Origin: JBDZVM01 sp040255675
Lineage (GTDB): Bacteria > Actinomycetota > Actinomycetes > Acidothermales > Acidothermaceae
DNA length: 64,000 nt
NCBI GenBank assembly: GCA_040255675.1
Contig: JBDZVM010000017.1
Span: forward strand, 20,572 to 84,571
Reading direction: 5' to 3'
A program made the position numbers and the translations under genes. The notes under the pieces were generated by a model, which made no database searches, was not told the DNA's origin, and worked only from the letters and a program-made list of their open reading frames with translations. Each line of letters opens with the position of its first letter. Position 1 is the first letter of the stretch. Of this stretch, positions 35,078-43,261 are shown piece by piece.

Positions 35078-36082
35078 ATGGCGGTCCCATTTCGACAGGG
35101 TTTGCGTATCGCTGCGTATTTGGCCAAGCAGCGCGTGAAGCACGTGGAGAAGTTCCCGCTCATCGTCGAACTGGAGCCGCTGTACGCCTGCAACCTGGCG
35201 TGCGAAGGCTGCGGCAAGATTCAGCACCCGCACGACGTCTTGAAACAGCGCATGCCCGTCGAACAAGCGATCGCCGCGATCGAAGAAAGCGGCACGCCGA
35301 TGGTGTCGATTGCCGGCGGCGAGCCGCTGATGCACCCGCAAATCGAGGTCATCGTCGAAGAGTTGATCAAGCGCAAGAAGTACGTCTACCTGTGCACCAA
35401 CGCACTTTTGCTCACCAAGAAGATCGACAAGTTCAAGCCGTCGCGCTATTTCGCCTGGGCGGTGCACATCGACGGCCTCGAAGAGCGGCACGACCAATCG
35501 GTGGCCAAGAAGGGCGTCTTCGCCGAGGCCGTCAACGCGATCAAAGAAGCGCAGCGTCGCGGATTTCGAGTCACCACGAACACCACGTTCTTCAACACCG
35601 ACACGCCGCAGACCGTCATCGACGTCTTGAACTTTTTGAACGACGACCTGCAGGTCGACCAGATGATGATCTCACCGGCCTACGCGTACGAGAAGGCGCC
35701 AGACCAAGAGCACTTCCTCGGCGTCGAAGAAACCCGCGAACTTTTCCGTAAGGCTTTCGCCGACGGACGTCGCAAGAAGTGGCGGCTTAACCACTCGCCG
35801 CTATTCCTCGATTTCCTTGAGGGCAAGGTTGACTACGGCTGCACCGCCTGGGGTATCCCCAGTTACTCGCTCAAGGGGTGGCAGCGTCCCTGCTACCTCA
35901 TGGGCGACAGTTACGCGAAGACCTACAAGGAACTGATCGAAACGACCGACTGGTCGAAATACGGCCGCGGCAAAGACCCTCGCTGCGCAAACTGCATGGC
36001 ACACTGCGGATACGAACCCAGCGCGGTGCTCGCCACGATGGGATCGCTCAAGCAGTCGATCCGCGCAATGCGGGGCGCGTGA
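35078..36082 (+). CDS. hpnH: Adenosylhopane synthase HpnH (radical SAM)
   Basis: Radical SAM protein that adds the 5'-deoxyadenosyl group to diploptene, the first step to C35 hopanoids. The cluster cysteines are C38, C42 and C45 in YACNLACEGCGK; SIAGGEPLMHP and FAWAVHIDGLEERHDQSV are family motifs. The C-terminus has a second set of cysteines (CANCMAHCGYE). ATG follows GGAAGG. It is the last gene of the operon. The final codons lie in the first unit of a tandem repeat that runs on downstream. Confidence 0.95.
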   Translation: MAVPFRQGLRIAAYLAKQRVKHVEKFPLIVELEPLYACNLACEGCGKIQHPHDVLKQRMPVEQAIAAIEESGTPMVSIAGGEPLMHPQIEVIVEELIKRKKYVYLCTNALLLTKKIDKFKPSRYFAWAVHIDGLEERHDQSVAKKGVFAEAVNAIKEAQRRGFRVTTNTTFFNTDTPQTVIDVLNFLNDDLQVDQMMISPAYAYEKAPDQEHFLGVEETRELFRKAFADGRRKKWRLNHSPLFLDFLEGKVDYGCTAWGIPSYSLKGWQRPCYLMGDSYAKTYKELIETTDWSKYGRGKDPRCANCMAHCGYEPSAVLATMGSLKQSIRAMRGA

Positions 36083-36157
36083 GCGCCTCCGCACGGTGAC
36101 ACGGCGGGGCGCGTGAGCGCCTCCGCACGGTGACACGGCGGGGCGCGTGAGCGCCTA
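36072..36157 (+). repeat. 34-base tandem repeat at the 3' end of hpnH
   Basis: About 2.5 units of 34 bases, unit starts at 36072, 36106 and 36140. The first unit contains the hpnH stop codon. Each unit begins GGGGCGCGTGAGCGCC, in which GGCGC and GCGCC pair around a GTGA loop, so the array makes two or three successive small hairpins after the operon. Could serve as a terminator or RNA-stability element, or be a simple duplication. Confidence 0.8.
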
Positions 36158-36194
36158 GGGCCCGAGCACGTGCCGAAGAAGGGAGCCGGCCTCG

Positions 36195-37451
36195 ATGCGT
36201 GGCGGGCCTAGGCCGCAGCCCGAGGCACCCGAAGCGTCCGCGCCGCCTGGGCCGGCGCCGGGCGCCGGGCGGGCTCAATCGGCGGTCTTGCTCGAGCCAG
36301 TGAACTCAGCCGGGCGGCCGATCGAGAACGTGTCTGCGCCCGAGCGAGCCCATGCGCTCATCCCTGGGTGGCTCTACACCGGGGCCGCGTGGTCGTGGCG
36401 ACTGATCGTCATCGGGATCGTCGCCTACTTCGTCTTGCACTTCGTCTTGAAACTCGAACTCGTCGTGGTGCCATTTCTCGGCGCGATGGTGTTCACGGCG
36501 TTGCTGCGACCGCTTTCGCAATCGTTTCAGCGGCACGGTTTCTCGCGGCTTGGGGCGACCTGGCTCACCCTTTTCATAGCCATCGTGGTCGTGCTCGGCC
36601 TCGGTACGCTCGTCGTATACCGGTCGATTGTCGAGTGGCACATTCTGGTTCACGATCTGACAGTCACGACGCAGAAGACGCGCGAGTGGCTGGCAGGTAG
36701 CCCGTTTCACGTGAAAGCCACCGATCTCGAGGATCTGCAGCAAAAAGTCACTGACACGCTGAACTCGCATCGTGGTGCTGTCGTCAACGGGATCATCAGC
36801 GGCGCGAGCATCGTCGGCGAAGCCATCGCAGGCTTCATCCTGGCGATATTCATCACGTTCTTCCTGCTCTACGACGGCGAACGGATTTGGCGTTTCGTCC
36901 GGTCGCCGTTTCGGCCGCGCACGATCGAGCGTGCTGATCGCGCGGCGGGTGCCGCGTGGCTGACCCTCTCGGGCTATATTCGCGGCAGCGTCGTCATCGC
37001 GACGATTCACGCCGTCGTCATCGCTGTTTCGCTGTTCATCTTGGGCGTGCCGCTCATCGCGCCGCTGGCGATGCTGGTGTTCGTCACGAGTTTCATCCCG
37101 CTCGTCGGCGTCTTGGTCGGCGGTGGCCTATCGGTGTTCGTGACGTTAGGAACGCACGGGCTCACCCCAGGCCTGGTGCTGCTCGGCATCCTGGTGGTCG
37201 AGCATCAACTCGAAGGTCACCTGCTGCAGCCGTTCATCATGGGCCGCTACGTGCGCATTCACCCGTTGGCGATCGCGTTGGCGTTGACCGCCGGCGGCGT
37301 CTTGCAGGGGATTTTGGGCGCTATCGTCGCGGTGCCGATCGTGGCGACGCTGCACGCCGCCTGGCCGCACCTGCGAGCGTCGGCGCTCTCAGTGCCGCCA
37401 GATGAACCACCGCCGCCGAACCACGTCGTCGTCGGCCAGGGCGGCGACTAG
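36195..37451 (+). CDS. AI-2E family (PerM/TqsA-like) transporter
   Basis: Membrane protein of 418 residues with about seven to eight helices. A Pro/Ala-rich cytoplasmic N-terminus comes first, then paired helices (LIVIGIVAYFVLHF, VVPFLGAMVFTALL), a long central polar loop (residues about 150-210), and the conserved C-terminal block FVTSFIPLVGVLVGGGLSV and EHQLEGHLLQPFIMGRYVRIHPLAI. Substrates of the family vary (AI-2, ions, unknown lipid-related compounds). It follows hpnH on the same strand, but the gap of 112 bases with repeats makes cotranscription uncertain. Confidence 0.9.
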   Translation: MRGGPRPQPEAPEASAPPGPAPGAGRAQSAVLLEPVNSAGRPIENVSAPERAHALIPGWLYTGAAWSWRLIVIGIVAYFVLHFVLKLELVVVPFLGAMVFTALLRPLSQSFQRHGFSRLGATWLTLFIAIVVVLGLGTLVVYRSIVEWHILVHDLTVTTQKTREWLAGSPFHVKATDLEDLQQKVTDTLNSHRGAVVNGIISGASIVGEAIAGFILAIFITFFLLYDGERIWRFVRSPFRPRTIERADRAAGAAWLTLSGYIRGSVVIATIHAVVIAVSLFILGVPLIAPLAMLVFVTSFIPLVGVLVGGGLSVFVTLGTHGLTPGLVLLGILVVEHQLEGHLLQPFIMGRYVRIHPLAIALALTAGGVLQGILGAIVAVPIVATLHAAWPHLRASALSVPPDEPPPPNHVVVGQGGD

Positions 37452-37477
37452 CTCGGCACGCGCCGCATCGCTTCCAC

Positions 37478-37550
37478 CCGCGATAAACGGCGTTACCCCA
37501 GCACGAATGGCGTGCAAGCCGTTCGTCGTGGGTAACGCCGTTCATCGCGG
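37478..37550. repeat. Nested inverted repeat, copy 2 (long hairpin)
   Basis: 21-base arms at 37478-37498 and 37530-37550 match with a single mismatch; inside them a second pair (37502-37511 with 37518-37526) matches with one mismatch. It lies between two converging genes and could end transcription in both directions. Words and layout match the element at 27757-27828. Confidence 0.7.
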
Positions 37551-37581
37551 AAGCACCGGAACACGCCAGGCACCGAACCGG

Positions 37582-37947
37582 TCAGCACACGAGTTCGAAC
37601 CAGACCGTCTTGCCGGACGACGACGTTCGCACACCCCATCGGCTCGCGATCTTTTCCATCAGCAGCAGACCGCGCCCGGTGCCCGACAGCCTGGTGACCC
37701 GGCGACGGCGGGGCATTCGGGAGCTTCCGTCGCTTACCTCGACGCGAATCACGTCGCCGTCGACAAACGCGCACACCTCGACGTCGGTACGGGCGTGCAC
37801 GATGGCATTCGTGACGAGTTCGCTGGTGAGCAACCCCGCTGCGTCCGCGAGATCCGAATCACCGATCGAGGCGACTTCGCGCCTGACGAGGCGGCGGGCT
37901 TTGCCGACGCTGGACGCATCGCACGGCAGCACCGTCCGAACATCCAT
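37582..37947 (-). CDS. Anti-sigma-factor-like ATP-binding protein (HATPase_c_2)
   Basis: A 121-residue single-domain GHKL ATPase of the RsbW/SpoIIAB-like type common in actinobacteria. The N box reads LLTSELVTNAIVHA and the G boxes VEVSDGSSRMPRRR and GTGRGLLLMEKIASRWG. The protein ends KTVWFELV as is usual. Probably a kinase or anti-sigma partner in a partner-switching network. No anti-anti-sigma gene is adjacent. The ATG at 37947 fits the domain edge; the longer frame runs over the start of the DUF3048 gene and is rejected. Confidence 0.85.
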   Translation of the reverse strand: MDVRTVLPCDASSVGKARRLVRREVASIGDSDLADAAGLLTSELVTNAIVHARTDVEVCAFVDGDVIRVEVSDGSSRMPRRRRVTRLSGTGRGLLLMEKIASRWGVRTSSSGKTVWFELVC

Positions 37948-38080
37948 GCCGCCGAGAATACGGACTGTTGGCCTTCGATCCCGGTACGTCGGCCGCGGCG
38001 CGCTGGCGATTTTCGCACGATATTGGGTGTAGGCCCGGTAAGGTCGGGCCGGTCTCACCACCGGAGCCCAAAGATCAGAC

Positions 38081-39232
38081 ATGGAAGCAGGGTTGTCAGT
38101 GCCGCACGCAGCCAGGTCGCACGAGCGAGATCGAGCGCGCGACGAGCGTTCCCACGGATCTCTGCGTGTGATGGCTCTCGGGGTGGTAGTCGTTTCGCTG
38201 CTCGCATGCGCCGCCTGCACGAAGGCTCGGTCGAGCGCTGGGCCGACGTCGTCCGCGCCGATCAGTTCACCGGCCTCGTCGCTGAACTCATCGCCGGGGC
38301 CGAGTTCACCCGCGAGCACGTCGCCGTCCGTGGCCGCGGGCACCGCGCCGTTGACCGGCCTGCCTTTGGCGAACGCGGCCGCGGCCACCCGGCCCGCGCT
38401 CGGTGTGAAGGTCGACAACGTCAAAGGTGCCTGGCCGCAAGCGGGTCTGAATCAGGCCGACATCGTGTTCGACCTGCCGGTCGAGGGCGGCCTCACCAGG
38501 CTCCTCGCGGTTTTCCATTCACAAGACGTACCGCTGGTCGGGCCGATTCGCTCGATTCGGCCGGTCGACGCTGACATCTTGCCGCTGTTCCACCACCCCT
38601 ATTTCGCTTTCTCGGGCGGCACCTCCTCTGACATCGGGCCGAGCCAGCAACATTCCGGCGCGACCTTGATGTGGTGGGACGTCACGCCGTCGTTGTTCGT
38701 CGTCCGCAAGGACCATGCGGTGCCGCATCAGGTCTTCGCGACGTCGTCCACGTTGTACGCGGGCGGGCAAGCCCGGACGCCGTCGAAAACTCCTCCCCCC
38801 GCGGTCTTCAGCTACAGTGCCGCCGCGCCCCCGGGAGCGACGCACGCGACATCGATCACCGCGCCGTTCAACGCCGCGACCGCTGCCTGGACCTGGGACG
38901 GCAAACAGTACCTGCGAAACCAAGATGGCCACGCCGACATGTTGCTCGACGGCACGCAGGTGTCGGCGTCCAACATCGTCGTGATGTCGGTGTCGGTCAA
39001 GGCGACAGCGGCACGCGACTCACACGGCAGCGTCGTACCGCTGCCCGTCCTCATCGGTTCCGGTACGGCATGGGTTTTCCGGGACGGCGTGATGGTGAAA
39101 GGCATCTGGAGCCGCGCCAAACTGGGCGACCCGATGAAGCTTTTGACGTCGTCCGGGGACGTGATTGCCTTGTCACCCGGCCGCACCTGGGTAGAGGTTT
39201 TGCCGAACTCGCACCAGCCCCGGATTCAGTAG
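38081..39232 (+). CDS. DUF3048 (YerB-like) lipoprotein
   Basis: Exported lipoprotein. A hydrophobic stretch ends in the lipobox LLACAAC (Cys46 from the first ATG), followed by a Ser/Pro-rich linker. The DUF3048 body then shows RPALGVKVDNVKGAWPQAGLNQADIVFDLPVEGGLTRLLAVF and GPIRSIRPVDADILPLF. The C-terminal DUF3048_C part ends with SPGRTWVEVLP. Function unknown; Bacillus YerB is a family member. The n-region from the ATG at 38081 is long and Arg-rich; GTG at 38099 behind AGGG is an equally good start. Confidence 0.88.
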   Translation: MEAGLSVPHAARSHERDRARDERSHGSLRVMALGVVVVSLLACAACTKARSSAGPTSSAPISSPASSLNSSPGPSSPASTSPSVAAGTAPLTGLPLANAAAATRPALGVKVDNVKGAWPQAGLNQADIVFDLPVEGGLTRLLAVFHSQDVPLVGPIRSIRPVDADILPLFHHPYFAFSGGTSSDIGPSQQHSGATLMWWDVTPSLFVVRKDHAVPHQVFATSSTLYAGGQARTPSKTPPPAVFSYSAAAPPGATHATSITAPFNAATAAWTWDGKQYLRNQDGHADMLLDGTQVSASNIVVMSVSVKATAARDSHGSVVPLPVLIGSGTAWVFRDGVMVKGIWSRAKLGDPMKLLTSSGDVIALSPGRTWVEVLPNSHQPRIQ

Positions 39233-39997
39233 CTATTTCGCCGTCCAACCTCCGTCAGCGGACAGGATCGCGCCGGTGACGTACGATGCCAAATCGCTCG
39301 CCAAGAACATGACAGCTTGCGCGACCTCGCGCGGGTCCGAGATGCGGTTTAGCGGCACCTGCTCCGCGAGCCATCCGAACCAGGCGTCAGGATCGGGATA
39401 GGCGTCGGCATTCGCGCGCAGCATCGGTGTCATCATCGGGCCGGGGCACACACAGTTGACCCGAATCTTTTCCTTCCCGTAGTCGACGGCAGCTTGCCGG
39501 GTCAGCATCAAAACTCCCGCCTTCGCGGGTGCGTAGGCGCCCTGGTCGGGAAGGCCCACGAGACTCGAAATCGAACCAACGTTGACGATAGACCCGCCGC
39601 CGGCGCGTCGCATCGCGGGAATCGCGTGGTGCATCATCAGGAATTGCGACGTGAGGTTGATTGCGACCGTACGGTTCCATTCGTCGAGGCTGGTGTCCGC
39701 CACCGGGTGCACCTGCGTGATACCAGCGTTGTTAACCAGGATGTCGAGCTTGTTGAAATTGCGTTCGGCGGTCGCCACGAGGTCGGCCGCGATTGCTTCG
39801 TCGGTAAGGTCGCCGACGAACGCGCGAGCCACCGAACCATCACCGGAAATCGTCTTCGCGAGTTCTTCGACGTCTGGACTGATGTCGGCGAGGACGACGC
39901 GCGCACCCTGCTCGGCGAAAATCGTCGCACTGGCTCGGCCAAGACCCTGTGCGGCTCCGGTAATGATGGCTACCTTGCCGTCCAATATCGCGGTCAC
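39233..39997 (-). CDS. SDR-family oxidoreductase, sugar or polyol dehydrogenase candidate
   Basis: Classical short-chain dehydrogenase of 254 residues with all key features: TGAAQGLG at about 14-21, Asp in VVLADIS (NAD preference), NNAG, catalytic Ser in NVGSISSLVG, and YAPAK (YxxxK intact). Start GTG, overlapping the stop of the Gfo/Idh gene as GTGA. It closes the operon of binding protein, two permeases, GH88 hydrolase and Gfo/Idh enzyme, so it likely acts on the imported sugar or its keto form (inference). Confidence 0.92.
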   Translation of the reverse strand: MTAILDGKVAIITGAAQGLGRASATIFAEQGARVVLADISPDVEELAKTISGDGSVARAFVGDLTDEAIAADLVATAERNFNKLDILVNNAGITQVHPVADTSLDEWNRTVAINLTSQFLMMHHAIPAMRRAGGGSIVNVGSISSLVGLPDQGAYAPAKAGVLMLTRQAAVDYGKEKIRVNCVCPGPMMTPMLRANADAYPDPDAWFGWLAEQVPLNRISDPREVAQAVMFLASDLASYVTGAILSADGGWTAK

Positions 39998-41043
39998 GCT
40001 TGTACTCCTTTTTGTTTGCCTGACGTTGCGCCGACGGGTTGTGCCTTGCCCGACTTGATGCTGGCAAGGCAGGCAGCCAGCACCTCCGATTCCGCGGCCG
40101 ACTCCGTCGTTGGATACAAATCGTTCGTGTCGCCGCGCACCGCCTTGCTGAAGGCCTCGACCTCAAGCTGGTACTGGTCGGCGTCGGCGAAACGTTCTGT
40201 CGACACCTCGCCACGCGAATTCGTCATGACGATGGCGAGTTCGTCTCGGGCGGGCTGGAACGGCGGTGACGCGTACGGCCGTTCGACGTGTGCTGTGCCG
40301 AGTGTGCCGACCACTTCGTAGTGGTTGCGATACAGAAGGGTAAGTGCGCAGTCGATGACGGCGGCACGCCCACCCGAGAAATGGAGAACGATCGCGCTCA
40401 CCTGGTCGGCCCCGGTCGGCGCCGACCGCGACACGGCCGCGTAAACGGACGTCGGCGACTCCCCGAAAAACCAACGCGCGGTATTGATGGCGTAGACGCC
40501 GACGTCGAAAAGGGCACCGGCCCCCGGCGCGTTCAGCATTCGAATGTTTTCTTCGGGTCTGTCGAGCGACACCGTGAACGACGCCTGAATAAGTTGAACT
40601 TCGCCGAACTGGCCGGACGAAATCAGCTCGCGCACCCGACGGTGCTGCGGGCTGTATCGGTACATGAACGCTTCCATCAACAAGGCCGAGCAGCGCTCGC
40701 TGGTCTCGCGCATGCGCGCAACCTCTTTGGGTGACACGCCGAGCGGTTTCTCGCACAACACGTGCTTGCCCGCCTCCATCGCGCGGATCGCCCACTCGCT
40801 GTGCAGATGGTTCGGCACCGGGATGTACACAGCTTCGACGTCGGGATCAGCAAGCAGCGATTCGTACGCGCCGTCGCCTGAATAGAGCGTCGCCTCGTCG
40901 TGGCCCGCGGTTTTCATGTCTGGGCGCCGTGTCGCGACCGCCCGCAGCGTCGCGCCCGGAACGGCTTCGATCGCTGGAATGACTGCCTTGACGGCAATAT
41001 CGGCAAGGCCGAGCACGCCCCACCGCACCGGTTCATTCGTCAT
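39994..41043 (-). CDS. Gfo/Idh/MocA-family oxidoreductase
   Basis: NAD(P)-dependent sugar dehydrogenase fold, 349 residues from the ATG at 41043 (strong GGGAGG upstream, and the stop of the GH88 gene overlaps as ATGA). The N-terminal Rossmann part reads WGVLGLADIAVKAVIPAI, with VYIPVPNHLHSEWAIRAMEAGKHVLCEKPLGV carrying the EKP catalytic-lysine motif. The C-terminal domain includes GALFDVGVYAINTARWFFGE. Substrate unknown; coupling to GH88 and a sugar importer suggests a uronate- or deoxysugar-derived compound. Confidence 0.92.
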   Translation of the reverse strand: MTNEPVRWGVLGLADIAVKAVIPAIEAVPGATLRAVATRRPDMKTAGHDEATLYSGDGAYESLLADPDVEAVYIPVPNHLHSEWAIRAMEAGKHVLCEKPLGVSPKEVARMRETSERCSALLMEAFMYRYSPQHRRVRELISSGQFGEVQLIQASFTVSLDRPEENIRMLNAPGAGALFDVGVYAINTARWFFGESPTSVYAAVSRSAPTGADQVSAIVLHFSGGRAAVIDCALTLLYRNHYEVVGTLGTAHVERPYASPPFQPARDELAIVMTNSRGEVSTERFADADQYQLEVEAFSKAVRGDTNDLYPTTESAAESEVLAACLASIKSGKAQPVGATSGKQKGVQA

Positions 41044-42203
41044 TCCGACCCTCCCGGAAAAAGGCTCGCGTCGCGTGTTTGGCCGCGCGGCGACAACAGG
41101 CGCCACAGCGCCTCGACGAAGTAACTGTCGCCGACTATCACTGACTCACCGATGCCATGCTTGTGTGGAACGTCGAGGGCCGCATCGCTCACCAGGCCAG
41201 TGCCGGGCGCACGGCCGAGCACGTACTTCTCCGCGAGCCGCGTCACCATCTCCCGCCCGTAGTCGAGCAACTCAGCCCGCTTGCGGTCGTATACCAGGTT
41301 GGCGAGTTCGAGCACGCCCGCGTACGCTAGCGTCGCCGCGAAGCTGTCTCGGATCGGCTCTTCGCCGCTGGGCAGGTCGAAGTCCCACAGCGGCGACGGA
41401 TCGTCTTGAACGTGGTCGATCCAGTAGTTCGTCATCCGCTCGGCGAGTTGCACATACCGGGCATCGCCGGTGAGCCGCGCCGCCGAGGCGAATCCATATA
41501 TTCCCCAGGCCTGGCCCCGCGACCAGCAGCCGTCGGGCGAAAAGCCCTGATAGGTGTCGACGCCCACGGGTTTGCCCTGCGCGTCGAACCGCAACACCTG
41601 GGCCACCGAGCCGTCAGGACGAATCAACCACTGCGCGATGAGTTCGATGGCCTCGCGAGCGGCTCGCTCCAACTCGGCGTCGTTGGTCTGTCTCGCGAGC
41701 CAGATCGGAACGGTCAGGTTGATGACGTCGTCGATCGTTGTGAACGGAAAAGCGGAATCGGCGGGAGCGCCGAAAGATTTCATATAGCCGATTTCGCGGA
41801 ACCGACTCGAAACCGTCTGCGCCGCCTTCAGCGCCATCGCCACCATGGATCGGTCGTCACCGATTGATACGCCCACGAGGGCGCCTCGAAAGAACATGTG
41901 ACTCACCGAGGCGAAGCTGCGAAGTGTCGCACGGTTTTCCAGACGACCGCTCCACAACCTCGCGGCGTCCTCCGCGACTGCATGCCCCCCATCAGTGCGC
42001 CCGTGCGACGAGGCAAACCAAAGTATGGCCGGAAGGTCGCCGACCATCCAAGAACCGTGATGCGGCAGCACGCCCCCGTCGTCCTGCTCTACGTCGATGG
42101 TGTTCCAGTGGCCGTCGTGCGTCCAGAGGGGAAAAGCGGCGCCTTCAGCGAGGACGGCGGCGTGATCGTGCACCTGATTCCACGCCTCATGCAAGATTTC
42201 CAT
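41040..42203 (-). CDS. GH88-family unsaturated glycuronyl hydrolase-like enzyme
   Basis: An (alpha/alpha)6-barrel protein of 387 residues without signal peptide, so cytoplasmic. The family signature is CWSRGQAWGIYGFASAARLTG; aspartates in TIDDVINL and DTYQGFSPDG lie where catalytic acids of UGL enzymes are expected. Such enzymes hydrate the 4,5-unsaturated uronic acid left by polysaccharide lyases, releasing the next sugar. No lyase gene is in the window, so the cell may import oligosaccharides cut by others, or the lyase is elsewhere. Related GH105 rhamnogalacturonyl hydrolases are an alternative. Confidence 0.87.
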   Translation of the reverse strand: MEILHEAWNQVHDHAAVLAEGAAFPLWTHDGHWNTIDVEQDDGGVLPHHGSWMVGDLPAILWFASSHGRTDGGHAVAEDAARLWSGRLENRATLRSFASVSHMFFRGALVGVSIGDDRSMVAMALKAAQTVSSRFREIGYMKSFGAPADSAFPFTTIDDVINLTVPIWLARQTNDAELERAAREAIELIAQWLIRPDGSVAQVLRFDAQGKPVGVDTYQGFSPDGCWSRGQAWGIYGFASAARLTGDARYVQLAERMTNYWIDHVQDDPSPLWDFDLPSGEEPIRDSFAATLAYAGVLELANLVYDRKRAELLDYGREMVTRLAEKYVLGRAPGTGLVSDAALDVPHKHGIGESVIVGDSYFVEALWRLLSPRGQTRDASLFPGGSE

Positions 42204-42337
42204 GCGTTACCAATCTCAAATGGCGGCTGGGTGGCGCATCCGTTTTGCGCGCGTCCAGCAAATCGGGCTGATGCGACGGGCTGCCACGACGCCTTGCACG
42301 TCTACGGCCACCGTCTGATAGGAATCGCGCTACGGCA

Positions 42338-43261
42338 TCACCCTTTGGTGGCGCCGAGCGTGAGGCCGGCCACGAACTGCTTTTGCAAGACGATGAACAC
42401 GAGCAGCGTGGGCACCGCCGCGAGAAGTGCCGCCGCCGCAATAAGGTTTTGGTTGGCTATGAATTCACCCTGCAGGTCAGCCAACGCGGAGGTGATCGGA
42501 CGGCGATTGCCGGTCGAAATCAGCGTGATCGCCCAGAAGAAGTCGTTGTAGATCCAGGTCGTCAAGAGCGTGCCGAGCGCGCCCAGGGCCGGCCTGCTCA
42601 TCGGAATCGTCAGCCGCCAGTACTGGGTCCAGATCGACGCCCCGTCGACCCGGGCGGCCTCGTAAATCTCCGCCGGAATCGTCTTGAAATAGTTGCTCAG
42701 CACGAAGACACAGAATCCGACCTGGAACGCCACATTGACGACGATCAGGCCAGCGATTGAGTTGTATAGCAATCCGCTTTCGCTGATGAAGTGTGGCACC
42801 GGAATCATCAGGTAGAGCCGGTAGAGCGGAGTAATAATCACCTGCTGCGGAAGCAGGTTGCCCGCCGTAAAGATGATCAGCAGCGCTATGTTCAATCGGG
42901 TGCTAAACCGAGTGACGACGAACGCGACACACGAAGCGAGGAACAGCGTGAGAATCACCCCGGGAATGGTGATCCACGCCGAGTTCAAGAAGTATTGAAG
43001 CATGTTCGACTGCGTCCACGCGTTGACAAAGTTGTCGAACGACAGGTGATGAGGCAGCGAAACGTATCCGTACTTCTTCGTCTCGGCAAAAGGCCGCAGC
43101 GCAACGTAGAACGCGAACACCATCGGGATGAGCCACAGCACGGTGGCCCCGATCATGAAGACCTGTGCGGCTATTCGGCCCGGGTGTCGCTTGCGCTTTG
43201 GGCGTGTCGCCGCCACGCCCGGCTCAGTGCCGCCTCGCATCGCGAGGGCTGGGGTACTCAC
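42338..43261 (-). CDS. CUT1-family ABC sugar permease, MalG-like
   Basis: Inner-membrane subunit of 307 residues with six helices. The EAA loop is present as EIYEAARVDGASIWTQYWRLTIPMSRPALGAL. A basic N-terminus (TRPKRKRHPGR) precedes helix 1. Start GTG, overlapping the MalF-like stop as GTGA. Third gene of the importer; the ATPase subunit is missing here, so a shared MsmX/MsiK-type ATPase encoded elsewhere is expected. Confidence 0.93.
   Translation of the reverse strand: MSTPALAMRGGTEPGVAATRPKRKRHPGRIAAQVFMIGATVLWLIPMVFAFYVALRPFAETKKYGYVSLPHHLSFDNFVNAWTQSNMLQYFLNSAWITIPGVILTLFLASCVAFVVTRFSTRLNIALLIIFTAGNLLPQQVIITPLYRLYLMIPVPHFISESGLLYNSIAGLIVVNVAFQVGFCVFVLSNYFKTIPAEIYEAARVDGASIWTQYWRLTIPMSRPALGALGTLLTTWIYNDFFWAITLISTGNRRPITSALADLQGEFIANQNLIAAAALLAAVPTLLVFIVLQKQFVAGLTLGATKG

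Noticed and set aside
36072..36157. CRISPR array
   Set aside because: The 34-base units follow each other directly without spacers and begin inside a coding sequence.
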